Shown piece by piece: positions 37,193 to 46,284 of a stretch of 64,000 bases of DNA (position 1 is its first letter; every line of letters begins with the position of its first letter). The notes under the pieces are model-generated. The model ran no database searches and was not told the DNA's origin. It worked only from the letters and a program-made list of their open reading frames with translations. The stretch lies in the NCBI RefSeq assembly GCF_014844095.1, contig NZ_CP062163.1:1984001-2048000 (forward strand). The letters run 5' to 3'. The position numbers and the translations under genes are program-made. This DNA is from Brevibacillus sp. JNUCC-41. GTDB lineage: Bacteria; Bacillota; Bacilli; Bacillales; DSM-1321.

Positions 37193-37330
37193 TTATTCTT
37201 CGTGTTTCGAAAGGCAGCGGTCACATTCCATTAAGTAGGATTCAGCTTGTTCAGTGATATGGGTCCCGCACTCCGAACATTGTTTAGGCGGCAGCGTCCT
37301 GAAGAATTCCAATGGGTTTTTAGTTTGCAC
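37193..37330 (-). CDS. YhfH-type double-CxxC microprotein, copy 2
   Basis: 45 residues, nearly identical to copy 1 (ends CLSKHEE). It uses GTG as start, at the exact position of ATG in the other copies and after the same AGGAGGAATCATC, so the change is a start-codon substitution. CSEC and CDRC are intact. Confidence 0.75.
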   Translation of the reverse strand: MQTKNPLEFFRTLPPKQCSECGTHITEQAESYLMECDRCLSKHEE

Positions 37331-37359
37331 GATGATTCCTCCTTTTTGATTTGGTTTAA

Positions 37360-37497
37360 TCAGTCTTCGCGTTTGGAAAGGCAGTGGTCACATTCCATTA
37401 AGTAGGATTCAGCTTGTTCAGTGATATGGGTTCCGCACTCCGAACATTGTTTAGGCGGCAGAGTCCTGAAGAATTCCAATGGATTTATAGTTTGCAT
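37360..37497 (-). CDS. YhfH-type double-CxxC microprotein, copy 3
   Basis: 45 residues, starting MQTINPLEFFRTLPPKQ and ending CLSKRED. The second pair reads CDHC instead of CDRC, and Lys4 is Ile. AGGAGGAGCC precedes the ATG. The spacer to copy 2 is 29 bases, the same as between copies 1 and 2. Confidence 0.75.
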   Translation of the reverse strand: MQTINPLEFFRTLPPKQCSECGTHITEQAESYLMECDHCLSKRED

Positions 37498-37526
37498 GAT
37501 GGCTCCTCCTTTTTGATTTGGTTTAA

Positions 37527-37664
37527 TCAGTCTTCACGTTTGGAAAGGCAGCGGTCACATTCCATTAAGTAGGACTCAGCGTGCTCAATAATATGGTCAC
37601 CGCACTCGGGGCAATGTTTAGCAGGGATATTGTTAAAAAACTCAATGTTTTTTTTCATTTGCAT
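37527..37664 (-). CDS. YhfH-type double-CxxC microprotein, copy 4
   Basis: 45 residues, starting MQMKKNIEFFNNIPAKH; more diverged at the N-terminus than copies 1-3 but with the same SYLMECDRCLSKRED end. The first pair is CPEC. AGGAGGAAATATC precedes the ATG. Confidence 0.75.
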   Translation of the reverse strand: MQMKKNIEFFNNIPAKHCPECGDHIIEHAESYLMECDRCLSKRED

Positions 37665-37707
37665 GATATTTCCTCCTTTTTAATGGTAGATATATTTTCC
37701 GATCGCT

Positions 37708-37842
37708 TTATTCTTCACGTTTGGAAAGGCAGCGATCGCATTCCATCAGATAGGAATCTGAGTGGTCCACATGTGTTTCACCACAATCCGGGCAATGTTT
37801 AAATGAATCGATTATGAATAAATCTGATTGATTTGCTTGCAT
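37708..37842 (-). CDS. YhfH-type double-CxxC microprotein, copy 5
   Basis: 44 residues, the most diverged at the N-terminus (MQANQSDLFIIDSFKH) but again with a CPDCG pair and SYLMECDRCLSKREE. It is the first gene in transcription order. GAGGAGGAG precedes the ATG, and a TATTAT -10-like box lies upstream near 37895 on the minus strand. Confidence 0.72.
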   Translation of the reverse strand: MQANQSDLFIIDSFKHCPDCGETHVDHSDSYLMECDRCLSKREE

Positions 37843-38354
37843 GTCTCGCTCCTCCTCTTTATAGTACAGTTTTCGTTGTTTGTTTGTTGTTATAATACAG
37901 TATATACCCGAATTTGGAAATTGTATAGGTATTTTACAGAAAATTTGAAATTTTTTTCATGATTAGTGTGGAAACCTTATAGGAAAGGGATTTAACATCA
38001 ATTTATTTTTGTATTTTTCTTTATGGCAAGTAGAGAATGGAAGAAATAATGCTTTTTATGAAAGGAAAAAACAAAGAGCGAAGTGAAAGGGACAGACAAT
38101 TTTCAATTGGTTGTGATAGATATAATGTAACAGATGTGGAACAGGAAAGTTCAGTGATCAGTGAATGCCTGTTTCACAGCTATGTAACAAATCAGAGCTT
38201 GTTTTAAAATGATGCAAAATTCAAGTGGCAGGGGATTATTTGTAAGTTACTGGGGGAAATGCTTATTTAACAATCAGAAAAAATGTCCGTGTGGTTTTAG
38301 TACATCAGTAAAGAGGTAACTTGCTAATAGAAGTACAATCATGGGAGGTAGCAT
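37843..38354. other. Intergenic region between the microprotein array and the lipid-kinase gene
   Basis: AT-rich and divergent. It should hold promoters for both sides: a TATAAT at 38121-38126 on plus (no good -35), and TATTAT on minus near 37895. No further open frame of note was seen. Confidence 0.4.
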
Positions 38355-39245
38355 ATGTCGAAAGCGATGATTATCATCAATCCATCTTCAGGTAAGGAAA
38401 AGGCAGGGAAGATTTTGCCGAAAGCGGAAAAGGCCCTTGGTGAAATTTATGATGAGGTAAGCGTTTGTAAAACGGAAGGAGAGGGGGATGCTACCGATTT
38501 TGCTAAGGAGGCCTGTGCAGAAAGGTTCGATGCTGTCATTTCCATGGGTGGGGATGGAACGGTGAATGAGATAGTGAATGGCTTGGGCGAGCAACAACAT
38601 CGGCCTATTTTCGGAATCATTCCACTAGGAACCATTAATGATTTCGCGAGATCTTTGGGAATACCTTTGGATCCGAATGCAGCCATTGAGATATTAAAGG
38701 ATATGCATATTAAGGAATCGGATATAGGAAAGATCAATGACCGTTACTTCATGAATGTGTTGGCAGTAGGGGCGATCGCCGAGGCTACCTATAATGTTAC
38801 CGTCGAACAAAAAACCCGTCTAGGGTCTTTTGCATACTTCATTGAAGGAGCAAAAGCGATCATTAAAAAGACTCCGTTTCCTTTAACGGTTGAACATGAT
38901 CAGGGAAAATGGATAGGCGAGGCCCATTTACTAATTGCAACAATGACTAACTCTGTCGGCGGTTTCGAACAACTTGCACCAGAGGCGGAAGTAAATGATG
39001 GAAAGCTGCACACATTCATCATTAAGGATTTATCTCTTCCTCTCATCGTCAAGATCATTCCCAGTTTAATTAAGGGGGAGATCAAGGGGCATGACGAAGT
39101 TGAATATATTAAAACATCCAAGCTCCATTTAGCCACATCAGAGGAATTGGCAGTCAATATCGATGGCGATGAAGGCATCCTTCTTCCCTTCCAGGCAAAC
39201 GTACTGCACAAACATCTTCGCCTCTTTGTCCCGGGAACTAACTAA
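38355..39245 (+). CDS. DagK/YegS-family lipid kinase
   Basis: A 296-residue soluble kinase of the diacylglycerol/sphingosine-kinase fold. NPSSGKEK opens the nucleotide-binding domain, ISMGGDGTVNE (about 61-71) is the catalytic glycine loop, IIPLGTINDFARSLG follows, and the C-terminal half is the beta-sandwich lipid domain with EELAVNIDGDEG. It phosphorylates diacylglycerol or a related lipid. GGGAGGTAGC precedes the ATG. It appears monocistronic. Confidence 0.88.
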   Translation: MSKAMIIINPSSGKEKAGKILPKAEKALGEIYDEVSVCKTEGEGDATDFAKEACAERFDAVISMGGDGTVNEIVNGLGEQQHRPIFGIIPLGTINDFARSLGIPLDPNAAIEILKDMHIKESDIGKINDRYFMNVLAVGAIAEATYNVTVEQKTRLGSFAYFIEGAKAIIKKTPFPLTVEHDQGKWIGEAHLLIATMTNSVGGFEQLAPEAEVNDGKLHTFIIKDLSLPLIVKIIPSLIKGEIKGHDEVEYIKTSKLHLATSEELAVNIDGDEGILLPFQANVLHKHLRLFVPGTN

Positions 39246-39329
39246 GTTTTTTAGTCAAAGCTTATGTGATGTCTTTTCACAAGGCTGTTTTCGCATACTT
39301 TGTTGCTATTTACCAAGTAAAGCGGTGTG

Positions 39330-39399
39330 GTTGATTGCTCCTCCAGATGCTCGCTTTCCGCTGCTCCCGCAGGAGTCTCGCACTTCCGCTCCAATCAAC
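39330..39399 (-). repeat. Dispersed repeat, copy B (internally deleted)
   Basis: Only about 70 bases: GTTGATTGCTCC, GCTCGCTTTCCGC, CCCGCAGGAGTCTCG and CCAATCAAC. Both ends match the family, but the central CCGCGGGCGGTCC part is gone. It reads opposite to copies A and D. Confidence 0.75.
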
Positions 39400-39478
39400 C
39401 TTAAATCGTTTTGTTTTAAAAACAACAATCTTTACGAAAAGAGCCTTTCACAAAGACCCTTTTCATTCATCATGCGGG

Positions 39479-39513
39479 AAAAGCTGATTATGGTTAGCCA
39501 ATCAGCTTTTTTC
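39479..39513 (+). terminator. Intrinsic terminator
   Basis: AAAAGCTGATT pairs with AATCAGCTTTT around ATGGTTAGCC, followed by TT. Confidence 0.7.
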
Positions 39514-39704
39514 TGTTTTATGCGTACCCAAGTTTGTGGATGGAGTGGATTTTGAATACATCCAATCTGATCTTCATGATATTCTAACAGGTATCATTAT
39601 TCAGGAGGATTCTAGGTTAGAATAGTTAATGCATGAATGAATGGGTATAAATATGTTACGCTTATAGTTATGAGAATAGATGAGAGAGGAAGTTTGATGT
39701 TTGT

Positions 39705-41738
39705 ATGGAGTTTTTTCTTGTTATATTAGCCCTTCTTATATTGATTGGAGTGTCTAATATAATTAATCATTTTATACCCTTTATACCTGTACCATTAATA
39801 CAGATAACACTGGGTGTCATATTGGCACTTTTACCCTTGGGAATGCATGTTGAGATGGAGACGGAATTGTTTTTACTACTATTCATCGCGCCCCTATTGT
39901 TCAATGATGGCAAAAATGTACCCCGAACGGCACTATGGAAGCTGAGAGCGCCCATTCTAATGCTTGCACTGGGCCTTGTATTCATAACGGTTTGGGCAGG
40001 AGGGTATTTGATTAATTGGATGATCCCTTCGATCCCATTGCCGGCAGCTTTCGCTTTGGCGGCCATTTTGTCACCTACAGATGTTGTGGCAGTGAGCGCT
40101 TTGGCGAGTCGGGTCAAGTTACCGAAGAGCATCATGCACCTTCTCGAAGGAGAAGGACTAATGAATGATGCCTCAGGTCTAGTTGCCTTTAAGTTTGCCG
40201 TTGCGGCTACAGTCACTGGTGTTTTCTCCTTAGTCGATGCAACCTTCAGTTTCATATGGATTTCAATTGGTGGGTTTGTAGGTGGAGCAATACTTGCTTT
40301 CATCATTATCAGGCTTCGTGTTGTTCTTCGCCGTTTAGGGATGGAAGACGTCACGATGCATATGCTGATCCAAATCCTAACTCCTTTTATTATTTTCCTC
40401 GCTGTGGAACATTTCCACCTTTCAGGGATTTTAGCAGTCGTGGCGGGGGGAATTGTCCATGCCGTTGAACGAGATCGGGAAATATCACCAACCGTGGAAC
40501 TTCAGGTCGTTTCAAGAAGTACATGGTCCGTCATTTTATATATATTGAATGGCCTTGTATTCGTCTTGCTTGGCTTGCAAATCCCAAGCGTTGCGAAAAT
40601 TATCTTTCAAGATCCAGCCTTCAATAATGGACAAGTGATCCTTTATATCGTGGTCATTACACTTTTCCTCTTCGCTTTACGATTCATTTGGCTTACGGCT
40701 GCCTGGTCGATTGGCTGGATGACGAAAAAAGCAGGCGCCCAAAAACCGGACTTCAAAGCGGCCGGAATCATTACCATTTCCGGCGTTCGCGGAGCTGTAA
40801 CTTTAGCGGGTTCGTTTTCGATTCCGTATGTGTTGGCGGATGGAAGTCCTTTTCCTGAGCGTTCGTTAATCATTTTCATAGCAGCAGGAGTCATTTTGCT
40901 GACCTTGATTGTTGCGAGTGTATTTCTGCCAATCGTGGCACGGTCCGAAGAAGAGGAAGTGGTGGACAAGCAGGCTGACAAAACGAAAACTGCTGCCATT
41001 CACTCACATCAAGCGGCTATTCGGGTGATTGAGTCACAAATGACTGATGAAAACCGGGAAGCGGCTTTAGCAATCATTTCGAGGTACTGTACCAAGATCA
41101 ATGAATTATCCTATGTAGAACAGGAGAAAGAACCAGCTGCATTAAGGGAAGAAGAGAAGGATCTTCGCTTCAAGGCCCTTGAAGCAGAGCAAAGATTCCT
41201 GGATAAGCTCATTAAGGATGAAAAAGTGGACCGGGAGACGGCGTATATATGCAAGGAATACATCCAGCGTATGGAAAGTGCCGTAACAAATCGACTGAAG
41301 TTCCGTTTTTTTAGGTCAGTAACGCTTTTCAGAAGAAGTATGCTGAGGGTTTTTAAATTATTTTTCCCTAATAAAAGAGAAATAAGAAAAATCAATCTTG
41401 AGAGATTGGAAAAGGTCAGGGATCTTAAAATCAGGATGTATAAAGCTGCCATCCAAGAGATACAGGCCGGAATTACAGCCGATAATCATAAGACATCCTC
41501 GATGATCATAGATGAGTATAAAGTGCTTATTTTAAAATGCAAACGTGAAAATAGAGGCCGGACCCCGAGTAAAATGGTCGATTATGAAAAAGAGCTGTTC
41601 TATAAAGCGATCCAGGCAGAACGGGACGAAGTGCAGGATATGTTTGAAAAACGAGTAATTTCCCGAGATGTTGCCAACATACTCCGCCAGCAGATCAATT
41701 TACGGGAAGCACTAACAATCAATGAAAATGCACATTGA
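39705..41738 (+). CDS. nhaK: CPA1-family sodium/proton antiporter (NhaK-like)
   Basis: A 677-residue membrane antiporter. About 12 helices span residues 1-420, with FIAPLLFNDGK, ILSPTDVVAVSALASRVKLP (ion-site Asp), LLEGEGLMNDASGLVAFKFA and TISGVRGAVTLAGSFS, typical of CPA1 exchangers. A long charged cytoplasmic tail (about 425-677) follows. The length and many segments fit Bacillus subtilis NhaK as remembered. The ATG at 39705 is used since an earlier ATG (39697) leads to an immediate stop. Confidence 0.85.
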   Translation: MEFFLVILALLILIGVSNIINHFIPFIPVPLIQITLGVILALLPLGMHVEMETELFLLLFIAPLLFNDGKNVPRTALWKLRAPILMLALGLVFITVWAGGYLINWMIPSIPLPAAFALAAILSPTDVVAVSALASRVKLPKSIMHLLEGEGLMNDASGLVAFKFAVAATVTGVFSLVDATFSFIWISIGGFVGGAILAFIIIRLRVVLRRLGMEDVTMHMLIQILTPFIIFLAVEHFHLSGILAVVAGGIVHAVERDREISPTVELQVVSRSTWSVILYILNGLVFVLLGLQIPSVAKIIFQDPAFNNGQVILYIVVITLFLFALRFIWLTAAWSIGWMTKKAGAQKPDFKAAGIITISGVRGAVTLAGSFSIPYVLADGSPFPERSLIIFIAAGVILLTLIVASVFLPIVARSEEEEVVDKQADKTKTAAIHSHQAAIRVIESQMTDENREAALAIISRYCTKINELSYVEQEKEPAALREEEKDLRFKALEAEQRFLDKLIKDEKVDRETAYICKEYIQRMESAVTNRLKFRFFRSVTLFRRSMLRVFKLFFPNKREIRKINLERLEKVRDLKIRMYKAAIQEIQAGITADNHKTSSMIIDEYKVLILKCKRENRGRTPSKMVDYEKELFYKAIQAERDEVQDMFEKRVISRDVANILRQQINLREALTINENAH

Positions 41739-41858
41739 TTAACTTAATGAGCACTGCCTGTATATTCGGCAGTGCTCATTGCGGTTTTGTGAAGGGAATA
41801 TCGGACGGGTCATCGAATCATTAATGTATCCAATAATTGATGATAGAGGGTGTGCTTA

Positions 41859-42383
41859 ATGAACCAGGACAAGGAAAACGAAACCATCATCTTAACGCCT
41901 TATTTACCGGAACATCTTCACCAGCTTTCCCAGTTTTATTTACCGGATACACAAACTCCTTTTTCAGCTCTGCCCGAAGTGTCACTGAAATATTGCCGGG
42001 AAGATTGCGACAGGCATCCTATCGTAATATTGGCTGAAGGTATACCAGTTGGTTTTTTCGTTTTACACATTGGCGAGAACATCGCCCCTTTCACCAATGA
42101 TGAAAAAGCGATATTACTCCGTGGATTTCTTGTTGATCAAAACCATCAAGGTAAAGGGGTTGCAAAAAAAGCCTTGCAAATCCTTCCGGAATTCGCAAGA
42201 GCGGTTTTTCCAAACAAGGATTCGATCATTCTGGCAGTGAATGTCATGAATGTGATTGCAAAATCGCTATATGCGAAGTCGGGGTATCAGGATACAGGGA
42301 TCCAAAAAGAAGGCAGAAGCGGGTGGATGGAGATAATGGAGTATCGATTAGATACGATGAACAAGGAAGAAGCGAATAACTAA
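41859..42383 (+). CDS. GNAT-family N-acetyltransferase
   Basis: A 174-residue acetyltransferase. Motif A is QNHQGKGVAKKALQIL, which binds the acetyl-CoA pyrophosphate, and the C-terminus has the usual NVMNVIAKSLYAKSGYQDTG. The substrate is unknown. The ATG at 41859 is preferred to an in-frame GTG at 41850 because AGAGGGTG overlaps the latter. Confidence 0.85.
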   Translation: MNQDKENETIILTPYLPEHLHQLSQFYLPDTQTPFSALPEVSLKYCREDCDRHPIVILAEGIPVGFFVLHIGENIAPFTNDEKAILLRGFLVDQNHQGKGVAKKALQILPEFARAVFPNKDSIILAVNVMNVIAKSLYAKSGYQDTGIQKEGRSGWMEIMEYRLDTMNKEEANN

Positions 42384-42547
42384 TATTGTTTGATCTAGAC
42401 TTTTCCAAGAGGAGAAGTCTTTTTTTGTCGAATTTGTTACAGGTTTCTTTACGAAACCAATGAATTAGAAGTGCCGCTTTTAATAATGCCGCGGCCTTAT
42501 GGTACACTTTAATTAATGTAAAATTCATTAATCGAGGTGTAGTCCTA

Positions 42548-43942
42548 ATGAAAACAGTCGTAGTCGTAGGTGGAGGCATTACCGGTTTATCAACGATGTA
42601 TTATTTACAAAAAACAGTTAAAGCGAGGAGTCTCTCCGTACGATTGATATTAATAGAAGGAAATGAGGAACTAGGCGGTAAAATAAGGACAGTGCACAAT
42701 GGTCCATTTAAAATTGAAGCGGGTGCCGATTCGATTGTCGCCCGGAAACAAAATATAAATCCATTTATTAAGGAATTGGACCTAGAGGATCAAGTTGTCT
42801 ATAATGCAACGGGAAAATCCTTCATCCATACAGATGGGATGCTGAAGGGAATCCCCGAGGATGCCCTATTCGGAATACCAATGAGCCTGGAGTCGCTGGC
42901 GAAAAGCGATCTAGTTTCTGCCCAAGGGAAGGTTGACGCCTTAAAGGATTTCTATACAAAAAATGAGACGTTTACGAAGAATGACTCAATTGGTTTATTT
43001 CTTGAAAGCTTCTTAGGTAAGGAATTGGTGCAAAAGCAGATATCGCCTGTCCTATCGGGTGTTTATTCAGGAAAATTAAATGAATTGACCATTGCCAAAA
43101 CACTGCCAGAGATACTGGATTATAAAAATGAATATGGCAGTATAATACGGGGTCTATCGGAAAATAAGCAGAAATACCAAAGCAAGGGAAATAAGAAGTT
43201 CCTTTCGTTTAAAAATGGCTTATCAACATTGGTTGATCGAATTGAGGAAAGCCTCGATATGGTGGAAATTTCAAAAGGGGTCAGCGTGGAAAAAATCGGA
43301 AGAGGAGATGAAGGATATGAAGGATATATCATTTCATTGGCAAACGGTGAAACGCTGGAAACAGACTTCATCGTATTGAGTACACCGCATACAGTTGCCC
43401 AGAAATTATTGGGTGATCGGGAGTTGGATGAGGACTTCGACGGCTTGATCAATAGTTCGATGATTAGCGTTTATCTTGGCTTCGATATCCCGGACAGCAA
43501 GCTTCCTAAAGACGGGACGGGTTTCATTGCAGGTGATAATAGTGATTTGATTTGCAATGCATGTACATGGACTAGCCGAAAATGGGAGCATACTTCTGAA
43601 AACAGTCAGCTTTTGGTAAGGCTTTTTTATAAAAGCTCTAGTCCGGACTATGAACGCTTACGGTCCCTTACAAATCAGGAGTTGATCCAGGTGGCTTTAC
43701 GCGACATTAAAAACAGTCTAAGCATTTCCGCGGATCCAGTAACGAATGAAGTGACGAAATGGCATGAAAATATGCCGAACTACCATATTAAACATCCACA
43801 AATCGTTCAATCACTGGAGGCGAAAATCTCCGAGAATTATCCAAATGTTTTACTTGCGGGCTGTTCATATAATGGTGTCGGAATACCGGACTGTATTGCT
43901 GATGGGGAAAAGAAAGCGCAAGAGATATGTCTGAAGTTGTAA
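42548..43942 (+). CDS. hemY: Coproporphyrinogen/protoporphyrinogen oxidase HemY
   Basis: A 464-residue FAD enzyme that oxidises coproporphyrinogen III to coproporphyrin III in the Gram-positive haem pathway. VVVGGGITGLSTMYYL (FAD Rossmann motif) is at the start, GGKIRTVHNGPFKIEAGADS follows, and the C-terminal FAD motif is LLAGCSYNGVGIPDCIADG. In Bacillus it usually lies in hemEHY; here no hemE or hemH is near, so it may be a second copy or a relocated gene. AGGTGTAG precedes the ATG. Confidence 0.88.
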   Translation: MKTVVVVGGGITGLSTMYYLQKTVKARSLSVRLILIEGNEELGGKIRTVHNGPFKIEAGADSIVARKQNINPFIKELDLEDQVVYNATGKSFIHTDGMLKGIPEDALFGIPMSLESLAKSDLVSAQGKVDALKDFYTKNETFTKNDSIGLFLESFLGKELVQKQISPVLSGVYSGKLNELTIAKTLPEILDYKNEYGSIIRGLSENKQKYQSKGNKKFLSFKNGLSTLVDRIEESLDMVEISKGVSVEKIGRGDEGYEGYIISLANGETLETDFIVLSTPHTVAQKLLGDRELDEDFDGLINSSMISVYLGFDIPDSKLPKDGTGFIAGDNSDLICNACTWTSRKWEHTSENSQLLVRLFYKSSSPDYERLRSLTNQELIQVALRDIKNSLSISADPVTNEVTKWHENMPNYHIKHPQIVQSLEAKISENYPNVLLAGCSYNGVGIPDCIADGEKKAQEICLKL

Positions 43943-44032
43943 AAGGGGGCTGCCAGGTGGCGGTCTCAGACTGTAGACAAACTCGAGGAAAAATATCATC
44001 TACTGTTTTTTGAGTGTTTGTAAAATGGAACG

Positions 44033-44161
44033 ATGAATTCCGCTCCGGGCACTCGCTTTCCGCGGGCGGTCCGGGAGCCTCCTCGGGGTGCACTTGCGCC
44101 TGCGGGGTCTCCCTGGACGCGCTTTTCCCGCAGGAGTCTCGTACCTTCCGTTCCAATCAAC
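44033..44161 (-). repeat. Dispersed repeat, copy C
   Basis: Full length, inverted relative to copies A and D: CGCTCCGGGCACTCGCTTTC, GCGGGCGGTCCGGGAGCCTC, TCTCCCTGGACGCGC, CAGGAGTCTCGTACC and CCAATCAAC. An open frame across it is a by-product of its GC content. Confidence 0.85.
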
Positions 44162-44403
44162 TTTGTTTTAACTTTTAGCGGTACGATTGCAGCACTTGCT
44201 ATGATAATAATATCTAAGAATTACAATTGGAAAACATATTGGAAGAGGACACCAAACATATTTGCCGTTCTTTTTTAGCAATGTACGGAAAGAAAGGATC
44301 ATCAAAGGTTTGACACGTCACATTTGGCAAGAATACGTGGAGGAATCACGAGAGGTAATTATTTCTATACCCTGCTTTGCTTCATTTCCAATAGTAAATC
44401 AGA

Positions 44404-44433
44404 AAGGACAGCCCTGTGGCGGTCCTTTTTTTG
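44404..44433 (+). terminator. Terminator-like hairpin
   Basis: AGGAC and GTCCT pair around AGCCCTGTGGCG, followed by seven T. It lies between repeat C and the polyamine regulator gene. The rest of 44162-44470 shows no gene. Confidence 0.5.
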
Positions 44434-44533
44434 CATGACTGGAAATTCCGTTTGAAGTTTCCCGCATTTCCTGTATAATGATATTCGTAAAATTAAACTG
44501 GAAGTTTACTTATACAAAACTTTAACTACTGTG

Positions 44534-44552
44534 GGTTTACTATAAGTAAACC
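44534..44552 (+). promoter_or_regulatory. Perfect palindrome before the polyamine regulator gene
   Basis: GGTTTACT, spacer ATA, AGTAAACC. A related half-site (AGTTTACTTATA) lies 30 bases upstream at about 44503. The position, 16 bases before the ATG and after a TATAAT box at about 44475, suggests an operator for autoregulation. Confidence 0.65.
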
Positions 44553-44568
44553 GATTGAGGGTAATGGG

Positions 44569-45111
44569 ATGCAAATTGGAAGAAAAATAAAGAACCTTCG
44601 TTTGAAAAAAGGGTTGACCCAGGAAGAATTGGGGGAAAGAACGGATTTAAGCAAAGGGTATATATCACAGTTGGAAAGGGATCTGAGTTCCCCTTCAATT
44701 GAAACTCTTTTCAATATTTTAGAAGTACTCGGCTGCAAGCCGAAGCAGTTCTTCGATGAAGAGGATCAAGTCCAAAAAGTGGTTTATGAAGAAGAAGCAC
44801 AAACATTTTTCATCGATGAAGAACGCGGGTATCAAATCCAGTGGCTCGTGCCTGAATCGAATGAAAAGGAAATGGAACCTATTCGATTGACTCTCCAGGA
44901 AAAAGGGGAGTTTAAACAGTTTGAACCATCCCTGTCGGAAACATTCGGTTATGTATTAAGCGGCAGAGTCATTGTAAAGCTTGGTACACATACGTATTTC
45001 GTCAAGGCAGGAGAATCGATTTATTTTCATGCTTCAGATGAACATCAAATCATCAATGATTTTGAAGGTCCGTCAGAGTTATTACTCGTGGTGACGGAAT
45101 CATACTTATAG
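44569..45111 (+). CDS. XRE-cupin regulator of polyamine transport
   Basis: 180 residues. An N-terminal helix-turn-helix (KIKNLRLKKGLTQEELGERT, then LSKGYISQLERDLSSPSIET) is joined to a C-terminal cupin (about 105-180, FGYVLSGRVIVKLGTHTYFV, GESIYFHASDEHQI). This PuuR-like build is common for regulators that sense polyamines or amino acids. It lies 63 bases before potA, in the same direction, and a perfect palindrome precedes it. Confidence 0.85.
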   Translation: MQIGRKIKNLRLKKGLTQEELGERTDLSKGYISQLERDLSSPSIETLFNILEVLGCKPKQFFDEEDQVQKVVYEEEAQTFFIDEERGYQIQWLVPESNEKEMEPIRLTLQEKGEFKQFEPSLSETFGYVLSGRVIVKLGTHTYFVKAGESIYFHASDEHQIINDFEGPSELLLVVTESYL

Positions 45112-45174
45112 AATCCAAAACAAATGCAAAGGTTGGAAATTGATGAGTAAGGTAATGGAGAGAGGGAAGAAGCT

Positions 45175-46284
45175 ATGGCAAACGGGAATATAATACGCTT
45201 CGATCAGGTTACGAAGCAATTTGATGATGATACGGTAGTTCTCGATAATGTTAGTTTTGAAATCGAGAGAGGGAAGTTCTATACGCTTTTGGGTCCTTCC
45301 GGATGTGGGAAGACCACGATCCTTCGCTTGATTGCGGGATTTACGGAAGCCTCCAAAGGTGATATTTACTTTGAAGGAAAAAAGATCAATGATGTGCCAG
45401 CCAATAAAAGGCAAGTGAATACGGTATTTCAAGATTATGCACTTTTTCCGCATTTAAATGTGTTTGAAAATGTAGCATTTGGTCTTCGAATCAAAAAAAT
45501 GAAGAATTCGGAAGTGGAAATCAAGGTGAAGGAAGCCCTCAGTTTTGTCAATTTGGAGGGGTATGAAAAACGGGAGATTAGGGAAATGTCCGGCGGTCAG
45601 CGGCAAAGGGTGGCGATTGCCAGGGCAATTGTTAATGAACCGGAAGTTATCCTTCTGGATGAACCGCTATCTGCCCTCGATTTAAAATTGCGTACAGAAA
45701 TGCAATATGAATTGCGGGAGCTGCAACAGAGGCTTGGAATCACGTTTATCTTCGTCACTCATGACCAAGAGGAAGCATTAGCGATGTCAGATGAGATTTT
45801 TGTCCTTAACAAAGGGAAAATTCAGCAAAGTGGAACCCCTACGGATATTTATGATGAACCGCTGAATCGGTTCGTTGCCGATTTCATTGGTGAGTCTAAT
45901 ATTGTAAAAGGAAAAATGATTGAAGATTATCTCGTGGAATTCGTCGGCAGACAGTTCGAATGTGTCGACCAAGGATTGAACAGTAATGAAGCTGTCGATA
46001 TTGTCATCCGCCCGGAAGATTTAGAGATTACTTCCGTCGACCGCGGAAAACTGCAAGTTCGGGTGGGCTCCCAGTTATTTCGCGGTGTTCATTATGAAAT
46101 AAGCTGTTATGACCATGATGGGAATGAATGGCTTGTCCAATCAACGAAAAAAGTGGCAGTTGGAGATGAAATAGGTCTTTATTTCGATCCGGAGTCGATT
46201 CATGTCATGCGATTGGGTGAGACTGAAGAAGAATTCGATAAGCGTCTGGAAGCGTATCATGATGGAGAAAGTCATGAAGAATAA
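45175..46284 (+). CDS. potA: Spermidine/putrescine ABC transporter, ATP-binding protein PotA
   Basis: A 369-residue ATPase. Walker [11 protein letters not shown] loop [10 protein letters not shown], signature [10 protein letters not shown], Walker [12 protein letters not shown] and switch VTHDQEEA are all present, and a C-terminal TOBE domain (about 280-360) follows. GGGAAGAAGC precedes the ATG. It powers uptake through PotB/PotC; its 3' end overlaps potB. Confidence 0.93.
   Translation: MANGNIIRFDQVTKQFDDDTVVLDNVSFEIERGKFYTLLGPSGCGKTTILRLIAGFTEASKGDIYFEGKKINDVPANKRQVNTVFQDYALFPHLNVFENVAFGLRIKKMKNSEVEIKVKEALSFVNLEGYEKREIREMSGGQRQRVAIARAIVNEPEVILLDEPLSALDLKLRTEMQYELRELQQRLGITFIFVTHDQEEALAMSDEIFVLNKGKIQQSGTPTDIYDEPLNRFVADFIGESNIVKGKMIEDYLVEFVGRQFECVDQGLNSNEAVDIVIRPEDLEITSVDRGKLQVRVGSQLFRGVHYEISCYDHDGNEWLVQSTKKVAVGDEIGLYFDPESIHVMRLGETEEEFDKRLEAYHDGESHEE

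Noticed and set aside
37581-37802. A 73-codon plus-strand frame
   Set aside because: It lies antisense to microprotein copies 4 and 5, which have ribosome sites and conserved Cys pairs.
37023-37842. CRISPR-like regular repeat spacing
   Set aside because: The repeating unit of about 167 bases is a full coding frame with its own ribosome site, and variation is protein-conserving; there are no spacers and no cas genes.
39163-39555. A 130-codon plus-strand frame
   Set aside because: It starts inside the lipid-kinase gene and runs through a dispersed repeat and a terminator; no family features.
44033-44278. An 81-codon Arg/Pro-rich frame
   Set aside because: It is produced by the GC-rich dispersed repeat copy C; no ribosome site.
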